Below, one piece after another: positions 56,751-64,000 of a DNA stretch of 64,000 nucleotides (positions within the stretch are counted from its first letter, which is position 1; each line of letters begins with the position of its first letter). The notes under the pieces are model-generated. The model ran no database searches and was not told the DNA's origin. It was given only the letters and a program-made list of their open reading frames with translations. Origin of the DNA: Anthonomus grandis grandis (lineage: Eukaryota > Arthropoda > Insecta > Coleoptera > Curculionidae); NCBI RefSeq assembly GCF_022605725.1, contig NC_065547.1:23539167-23603166 (forward strand), written 5' to 3'. A program made the translations under genes and the position numbers.

Positions 56751-56975
56751 TTCAACTTCAAATTCAAAAAGTAGCTTTATTGCCCTAAACAGAGTTATTG
56801 ACAAAGCCTTATTCAATCTAAGTCAGTAAAACTTAGAACTAGTAGATATCAGAAAGCAAAATAGAGTTACAATATTTTTTTTTTCAAATCACACATACAT
56901 ATTTAGTAATCAGGACAAAACATCATTAAAAAACTCTTTTAAGCGTATAATATGCCTTAGTAACTAGCAATATTT

Positions 56976-59460
56976 TTAATGCGTTTTAAATCTAATATAA
57001 AAGTTAAGTTTTCTTATACAAAGAGGAAGGTGATTGAACATTTTCTTACCTATGTAAATAAAATAACTGCTCACTTGTTCTGAATACAGAATGGGCAACC
57101 GAAGGGTGTATGTAAGACGAGTTCCAAACGAACTGCATTCTACAATTTCATGATTGTGCTTTTTGAAGACCAGAGTTATTGTTTGAAGCATAATATAAAA
57201 ACAACAAAGGATCGAGATTCTATTTTGCACAAAAAGATGAAGACAATATTCATGACATCTTACTCTACAAAGGGCTCTAGTTGCTCTTTTTTATAGAACA
57301 AACTCGCTATTAAAGAGATAATGAGCACATGATCCCCAGAAACAAATCCCATGGCGCAGATGTGACTCCACAAGGCCATGATAAGCATTTCTAAGTTCTT
57401 AGAAATTATTTTAAGGGCATAACAACCTGATGACACCCTAATGCACACTTTAATTATATTTTCCTGAAATGTGAGTCTGCAACCAATTATCAATTCTAAA
57501 AACGTGTTACACTGTCGACTTAAAATCCTCTCTTTATTGATAGTGACAGAATCCATTTGGATTGCACGATTCCCTAATCATAAGCAAAACAGCATCGAGA
57601 AACATTTTTAGTTGGTCAATGTATTTTTTAAAATGTCATCTGCAAACATAGTAACCCTACTCTTTATGGGGAGCAAAGAAAGGTCATTAACATAAAGAAG
57701 AAACCATAACGGCGCCAGGCTAGAACCTTGATAAACCCTAGTAGTCTGAAGTTCTGTAGATATGAGCTAAACCAACTCAAAGAAGACCCTCTAAAGCCGT
57801 TTCTCTTCAACTTTCACATCAGTATTTTGTAATTCAGTCAAAAGACTAATTGGATATATCGCTTAACACTGCTGCAGACACTTCACCGGAATTAAGTGTG
57901 TTATAAAAGAAATATATTGAAAAAGATCAAAAATAGCACCATCCATGATCTTGGCCTCATAAAACCCAAACTATGCCGCAGTTAGAATGTTAAATCTCTC
58001 TAAAAATGATATCAGTCTCACCTTCAACAATATTTTATATAGTAGGGAGGAGAGCTATTGGTCTAAAATGAGAAGGACTGCTGCAGTCTCCCCTTTTATG
58101 AACCGTAACAATAATTGCTTGTTTAAGAAAATCGGGAAACGTATTTGAAGTGAAAGATTTATTTAATGAATTCACAAATGCCTGAAGGGTATTGGATGGT
58201 AATGCCGAGAACATCCCTAAAAAGATATGATCCCAACCTGCTGATATTTTATTTTTAATTGTTCTCATAACATCTCTGACCTCCAAAATATTAGTAGGAT
58301 TATAGGAAAATGTGTCTTTCTTTTGAAATTGTTCTGGCACTCCACATTTAAATGTCTCATATAATTCTGAGCTCTATATGTACTAAAAACATTCTTGGTG
58401 AGTTCAGAAGCAATATTACAGTAGTAAGAGTTCAGAATCAGTGTAGTAAAAGATCAGAATCCAATTAAAGACGTCTGCGGCATTTCCCCATCCACTCGCT
58501 AACAATATGCCATGATTGTTTTGATTGTTTTGGCGACTCAACAATTCTCTTACGATAATACAAAGCTTTAGAAAGAGCAACATCCTGTAAATCCTATAAT
58601 TATTGAAATAGACCAGAAATGAATCATTATCCATAGGAAATTTATGTATATCGTAGCTTGTTTTTAACAATTGGGAAGGTTTCATTGAATTTATTCAAGA
58701 TAGAAAAGTGAAATTTGTTTAGCTTACTGTCTGCAGCCAAAACTCTATTCCACTTGGCAAAGAGATTTAAACTTTGCAAAATTACTCCTATTATAAAATC
58801 TGCCACGATTGTTTTTTTTTTGACCTTGATCTTTAAATACTGACATATAAAATAAGACAGCTTCATGGTCTGATAGTCCTGCATTTGTACAGCGACAAAT
58901 AATATTACCACTGCCCAAATTTGATCAAATAATCGAGTAGAGAGGATGAATCTTGTTGTGGGTTTTGGGTGATCAACATGCATGCTCAAATTAAAGGACC
59001 GCAAAACACTGCACAATGACATGGTATGACTGTATTTATTCAAGTCTATGTTAATGCGACAAAAAAGATTCTAATTTTTCCAAAAAAAAGATCACAACTT
59101 TCAGAGAGGAATCTGTAAACTGCCAAAATGTATAAATTATTTTTTTTGCAATCGGCTATTGAAAATTCAAATACTTTTTTTTAAGAATGAAAAAATTTGG
59201 TATTGGAAGAAAAGAATACCTAGAAATGAAATCATTACGTAACAATATCATAGTGCAACCATGGCTGAACTCCACTCGAAAGAATTTGGAGACAAAAGAG
59301 TAATCTGCCAACCCCAGAGGCTCATCATGCTTCAACCAATGCTCTGTAAGGACTACAATATTTGAAAATCCTAAAGAATTAAAGAATTCGTAAATAACTT
59401 TAGATCAGTTACCCTATTTCCAACACACTGAATATTAAATGAAATTAAACTGATATTTAC
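56976..59460 (-). pseudogene. LINE C ORF2: endonuclease and reverse transcriptase
   Basis: Endonuclease: LTEHWLKHDEPLGLADYSFV (about 59300-59360) then HGCTMILLRNDFISR, and LNKYSHTMSLCSVLRSFNLS at about 58980-59043. RT: EVRDVMRTIKNKISAGWDHI, FPDFLKQAIIVTVHKRGDCS and HFRPIALLPTI (58035-58340), GSSLAPLWFLLYVNDLSLLP and VTMFADDIL (catalytic FADD, about 57638-57655), then a post-RT frame (57260-57556) and a C-terminal frame with LPILYSEQVSSYFIYIGKKM (56976-57230). Many stops and frame changes, and the first-Asp palm block between 57780 and 58035 is degraded. Jockey-type by motif spelling and the tail. Confidence 0.8.
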
Positions 59461-59469
59461 TGGATTTGA

Positions 59470-59650
59470 CTTCTTCTGTATATTTACAGGTCGTCAGTTG
59501 CAATAATTACAGGCTCGTCAATTACATGAGCATCAAAATTAAAATTGGTTGGTATTGAATTTATCACAATCCTTTTGGGGGTAATATTATTACACTTCAC
59601 ATAAGAGAACAACAATTTACAGAGGTCCACTGCATTAGATTGATAAGAAA
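59470..59650 (-). pseudogene. LINE C ORF1 C-terminal fragment
   Basis: The minus-strand translation SNAVDLCKLLFSYVKCNNIT then PKRIVINSIPTNFNFDAHVI and DEPVIIATDDL ends at a stop. Its position just before the endonuclease and its length suit the end of ORF1. Only the context supports this; no zinc knuckle was seen. Confidence 0.4.
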
Positions 59651-59700
59651 GAATCTTTATTGAACCTTATGAACCGATCAGATCTAGGTTGTATGTGTAT

Positions 59701-60934
59701 ATGTATATGTATTTTCCTTTAACAAGTAGAAGAAAAAATGTAGAGATAATATTGTAGTGTATTTCGGTAATATTATTAAAAGGCGTACATCTTTTTAACT
59801 GATAAAGTCATTGCAATATATTCGTCCATTTATTTTGGCACCAATTGGTATATTAATATTTTAAATTAGCTAGGCTAATATTCTTTAATTAGTGTTTTTT
59901 TCCTTATAATTATTGATGGTATCATACCTTTAGAATGATTTGTAGCTCCTAATAGTTTTAAATAATAATTATTGCTTAGAGTTGTTTCAGCAATTTACTT
60001 GAAACACGTGGGCTTTATTTTGTCGTGTATAAATACAGGTACTCTCTATTTCTTATATATTTGTTTCTTCTTGTTAAAATGTTTCAAACCAATTGCCCTT
60101 TGTATATGAAAGAATAATTTTCATTTTCTTCAATGACACTTCAAGACTTAGATCTAAATATACTGATCAGTATCTTAAGTATAAGTGTAAAATAAGTGAA
60201 ATGTCCAGTCAAACTACGAGAGGCATCTTAAAGTAAATATACCTTCTTTGTATAAGAAAAGTATAATTAAACAATGAAAACGACTAAGTGAAGAATGTAA
60301 GATTTAAAAATGGAAATTAAAAACATTTTCCTTTGTATTCCAACTAACAGCATTAGTTGAAACTTGGCAATTCCACGTTGAAAAAATAAAATAAGCTAAC
60401 TAGTATAATAAAAATAAATAAAATTACGAGAATTCTTGCGTGACTGCTAAAATAAAGGAAAAAAGTTAATTACGGCCATTACTGATAATACACTTTAATT
60501 AAGAATTAGTTAAAATATAATTTGTCGTCATAGAATAACCAAAAATAAGTTCACGTAAATATAATATGAATATACATAATTAAATATTGCGTCCAAACTA
60601 AAGAGCCCCGATAAGAAAAAGAAGCCGGATTTGCTATTCAATTTTTTTTTAATTAAGCGAGTATCTATATGCTTGGATAGGATGAGAAATGGTTGCTATT
60701 AAACTTAAAATAAGTCAATCGGTGAGTTGCTACCCCAAAATTTGCATCAAACAGTAACTTACGGTAAATTCATTTTCAAATATTGCAATACAGTTTTTAG
60801 AAATCTTAGTTCGGCAGTTCTGTTTATTGAGGTACATAGGTATCAGTTATTTGGTCTTCGTATCATGCAGAACATATCACATTGGAAAACAAAGCGTTCA
60901 GCATATATTCTTGCAAGTTTATTTATATAAACTC
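59701..60934. other. AT-rich sequence, nothing recognised
   Basis: No coding motif or repeat pair seen; a short (GTATAT)n run lies near 59690-59710. Confidence 0.5.
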
Positions 60935-61170
60935 AACTTGATCAGGGCTTGTGCTAGACTAAGACTTCTGTACAAGTTAATTAATGGTGAATTAGTGTGG
61001 TCAGATCTACTTGAACTTTTATACATTGACATTTCGTCATGGAATAGAAACCAGAAATTTATTTAGTTTTTTATACATTTTCATAGAATTCCTACTGTGA
61101 ATATTATTCTCCTTTAGATAGATATGGAAAGATTTTAAATCAGCACCAACAAGTCTGATGTTTAGATACT
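60935..61170 (+). pseudogene. LINE ORF2 C-terminal fragment
   Basis: The + translation RLRLLYKLINGELVWSDLLE then DISSWNRNQKFI, and after a stop YYSPLDRYGKILNQHQQV, matches the end of LINE proteins (LYKLINGxID...NxxYGxNSPLxRMxxxFN). Compare LYKLVNNKID in LINE A. No RT or tail nearby. Confidence 0.6.
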
Positions 61171-63409
61171 AATTATTATCGTAAAGGATTATTCTGACAT
61201 AGGCGTAACAAAATATTGCTATTTGTTGTCTTAAGACCTAATTGACTATTTCATAACTGTGATAGTTTGGCCTATTAGCCACTATCAAAGAATATAATAG
61301 TCCCTAGGTAGCATAATTTTATTTGCTACTACACTTTATTGTTCGGTTTTTTGTGCCCATCAACAATAACTTATCAATGTCATTTAATTTTTTTTAAGAA
61401 CTGGTATATACGTAAATCTACTTACTTTCCCTCAGATTTATTCAGACCTTTTGACAAATAATATCTCTTCATCATATCATTTATCATTTTGTGCTTTTTA
61501 TAGCCAAACAAAGCCCTATAATACATTTAATTAGTTGAGTTAGTTGCCTTATTATTTACTTAGAAAGATTCTCTAATTAATATTACTTTAACTTAGGGAA
61601 TAGTTAAATGAATGCCGATAAGCAATAAAAAAATTAAGAAAAAAATGAGTTAGTTTCTTATTCCAAATTGGAGTACTGTTTCCCACATTTTGCAACAAAA
61701 CCCGGTCATTAGAATAACTAGTTCCGCCATCTATTGATCAAAAGCACCAATTGCAGAAGTGCATGATCTATAATTTTTAATAAAGATTCAAGAAAGTAAG
61801 CTTAGTTAATTTCTTGCATATTTTATTCGGCATATTGCATTTATGCCAAATTAGTAATATTTTGTAGTTTTAAATATTTTTCTCCTGTAAAATATGAATT
61901 TTGTGGAATTTTTCTTTGTAAAATGTAGAACCAAGAAATAGGTTCATTTAATTCTTAACCTCGATGGTACATAGAAGAGAATAGATTCTTCACGACGCTT
62001 TCATCCCTATGACTTAATTTTTAAGAGACCGAGGGCGAAGGTGACGAACAGTAGTGTTCTTATTTAGCAACGTGCATTTTATCTCAATTTTGGAAATTAT
62101 TAATTAAATATTATTCGTGAACATTTTGGTTAAAATAAATTTGCGTCTTTCTTAAAAATTTACAATAATTTAATATAATTCGCTTAAACATTAGTTAATT
62201 ATGAAACATTTTACTGTATTTAATTATACTATTAAATTATAAAAAAGTACATATACACATATAAAACATTTTGAAGAAGGGAAGAGAAGTTACAAAAAAG
62301 ATAAGTATTTAGTAGGTTTCGGCAGTAGATTTAAGTATCGAAACTTTTGGTTTAAATTAGGTGTTTTCATTTAATAAATAGGTTGTTCGTTCTTTTGAAT
62401 ATTAATATTCAAAATAAAGTTGAGTAGAATACTGAAAAGAAGAAATGAGCTCAGAGGTCGACAGATAAAACCTCAGCACCTAAGTATATAAAAAAATCTA
62501 TTAAACCTCGAGTAAATTATTGAATTTTAGATTTATTGACCTTAGATTTCTTATAAATATGAAAATAAGTCTATTTTCTTGTTCATTTCAATAATTGAGC
62601 GTATCAGATAGTATTTTCTATATTGATATTTACCATTATAGTGACGTACCCAAGAAAGTGACTTATTAAACATAAATTCCAAATTTTTCACATGAACAAA
62701 ATGTTTGTCGCTATTTTGTCATTAAATCTTTCTGAGATACCCTATATACATACACAATTTATATTGTGCGTCTTACAATGAAATTATCAATGTAAATATG
62801 TGCCGTACGCTTCTGTTAATAAATGAATAATTTGCCTTATTGTAAACAAAATTTAACAAATAAATAATAACAAAGTTAGTAAGATAATAAAAACAAAGAT
62901 ACTAACACAATACAAAATATACATAAAAATATAAATCTTTGTTCAATAAAATAAAATGATACGTGGTTAAAATAGAAATACACTACAGATAGAAAAAGTC
63001 AAAAATTTAAACAAAATAATATTTAAAACGTTCAATATTAGTAAATAAAAAGGAGGGTTTCAAAGTGATTTCATAGCCTTGAGAAATTGATTGTGTGGGC
63101 ACTTTCATTTGCATTGTACATTATACTTTTAACCAGCTCTGAACGTGGGGTTGGAAGACATAGATGCTTGAAAGTCTCAAAAACATCACAGATTTAAGAA
63201 CGTCTAAACTGGTGATATAAAGTACAAAACATTCCAATGTATTTTTTTATGATAAGACTATTATAAGCACCAAAGTTTTGAATTGCACCACAATTTACTG
63301 ATGACTAGGTCATATGTTTTATGTAGTGCCTTAACATCCGGATTGCTCAAAGTAAAACTTTAATCTTTACTCTCTCGAAAATTGTTATACGTTAAAACTG
63401 ATGATGGTT
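61171..63409. other. AT-rich sequence, nothing recognised
   Basis: No coding motif, structured RNA or repeat end recognised. Confidence 0.5.
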
Positions 63410-63600
63410 TATCAACCGACATTGAGACAGGCCTAGAGGTACGATAGGATTCCCACTATGGCTTAATTTTGTTTTTTCTATTTAGTAATGACGTCAGTTC
63501 TTTTATTGATTCCAAATATCTTATGTTTAAAGCCGATGAAATTAAAGTTTTCAAATTGATTTCATCCGTCCTAGGTTCTTGAAGGTTCTTCGACTCCTGG
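63410..63600 (+). pseudogene. LINE reverse-transcriptase scrap
   Basis: The + translation FFLFSNDVSSFIDSKYLMFK, directly followed by ADEIKVFKLI, aligns with the FxLFINDxxxxx...LMFADDxKxFKxI region around the catalytic FADD box. Here FADD reads FKADE because of a small insertion and a substitution. No other part of the element is recognisable. Confidence 0.55.
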
Positions 63601-64000
63601 AAGATTTAGGTCATTTATAATAACGGTCCAACTTTGAATGCGTTGTGAAATTGCACGTTCCTTGTAGTCATTTGTTACGTTCTTCTCTTTATGTGTTCAA
63701 TTCGCTTCTGGTTCCTCAATAATGATCGTGTTCTGGTTAGTCACTTAACATTGTTATATAATATACCCGTAACTTATACCTGTTTAGCCTAAATTTCCTC
63801 CAACTATAATGCTTTCATTTCAGAATAAACCACCCTTAATAAATTCTTAAAAAGAAAACCGTTAATCTGGATATACACGAGGACGTTTAATTTTATACTT
63901 GGCAAAGTTCAAAGTTCAATCAATCATCTCCTCACGTCCAGCTAATCTCACTTTGATATGTCAAATGGGAACCTTCATCGTGTGATACATCATTGTAAGC
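63601..64000. other. End of window, nothing recognised
   Basis: AT-rich sequence; CAAAGTTCAAAGTTCAATCAATC near 63903-63926 is a short imperfect repeat. No gene seen. Confidence 0.45.

Larger units (their letters stand above)
56755..59700 (-). mobile_element. LINE C (Jockey-type, degraded)
   Basis: Minus-strand element with pieces in the right order: ORF1 tail, endonuclease, RT, C-terminal domain. Its 3' end reads GCAATAAAGCTACTTTTTGA then repeats of TTGAA (about 56745-56790 on +), a short (TTGAAx)n tail. More decayed than LINE A or B. Confidence 0.8.

Overview
The window is AT-rich, intron-rich animal nuclear DNA. The transposon spectrum points to an arthropod, most likely an insect: Tc1/mariner elements with DD41D spacing, PIF/Harbinger with a MADF-BESS partner gene, GIY-YIG Penelope-like elements, and Jockey/CR1-type LINEs. 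I cannot fix the order or species. There are no bacterial operons, CRISPR arrays, rRNA genes or convincing tRNA genes.

The only likely host gene is on the + strand and is spread very thinly. Three putative coding exons (26-281, 7318-7526, 22706-22859) have good splice signals and matching phases: one base left over plus two bases at the first junction, phase 0 at the second. They would join into about 205 residues of basic, serine-rich, probably disordered N-terminal protein. The introns are about 7.0 kb and 15.2 kb, and a third intron runs at least 41 kb to the window end. I do not recognise the protein with confidence.

The rest is intronic or intergenic sequence filled with transposons of several ages, almost all broken. 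From left to right: Penelope, LINE and mariner relics (1-4.2 kb); a mariner-like MITE (5.9 kb); LINE and mariner relics (10-11.5 kb); a 4.0-kb PIF/Harbinger element with TTA target duplication and 1.28-kb inverted arms (14.0-18.0 kb); a Tc1-like element (19.6 kb); Penelope copy A, a 0.4-kb direct duplication and LINE scraps (23.7-28.1 kb); two nearly abutting mariner elements with recognisable ends (28.4-31.4 kb); LINE A (33.1-35.9 kb); a mariner relic (37.3 kb); LINE fragments (41.1-42.4 kb); two head-to-head Penelope copies, one interrupted by a mariner (42.4-46.3 kb); an LTR-retrotransposon gag relic (49.4-50.3 kb); a nearly full-length two-ORF LINE B (51.2-55.4 kb); LINE C (56.75-59.7 kb); and two more LINE scraps (60.9 and 63.4 kb).

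The most unusual structure is the Harbinger element. Its transposase (minus strand) and its MADF-BESS gene (plus strand) appear to be interleaved, each having an exon inside the other's intron, and one end of the element has been duplicated in inverted orientation to form a giant hairpin. The Penelope copies carry a hammerhead-ribozyme-like motif at their 3' ends. One mariner transposase retains a spliceosomal-type intron. All gene calls were made by reading translations and motifs by eye, without database searches.
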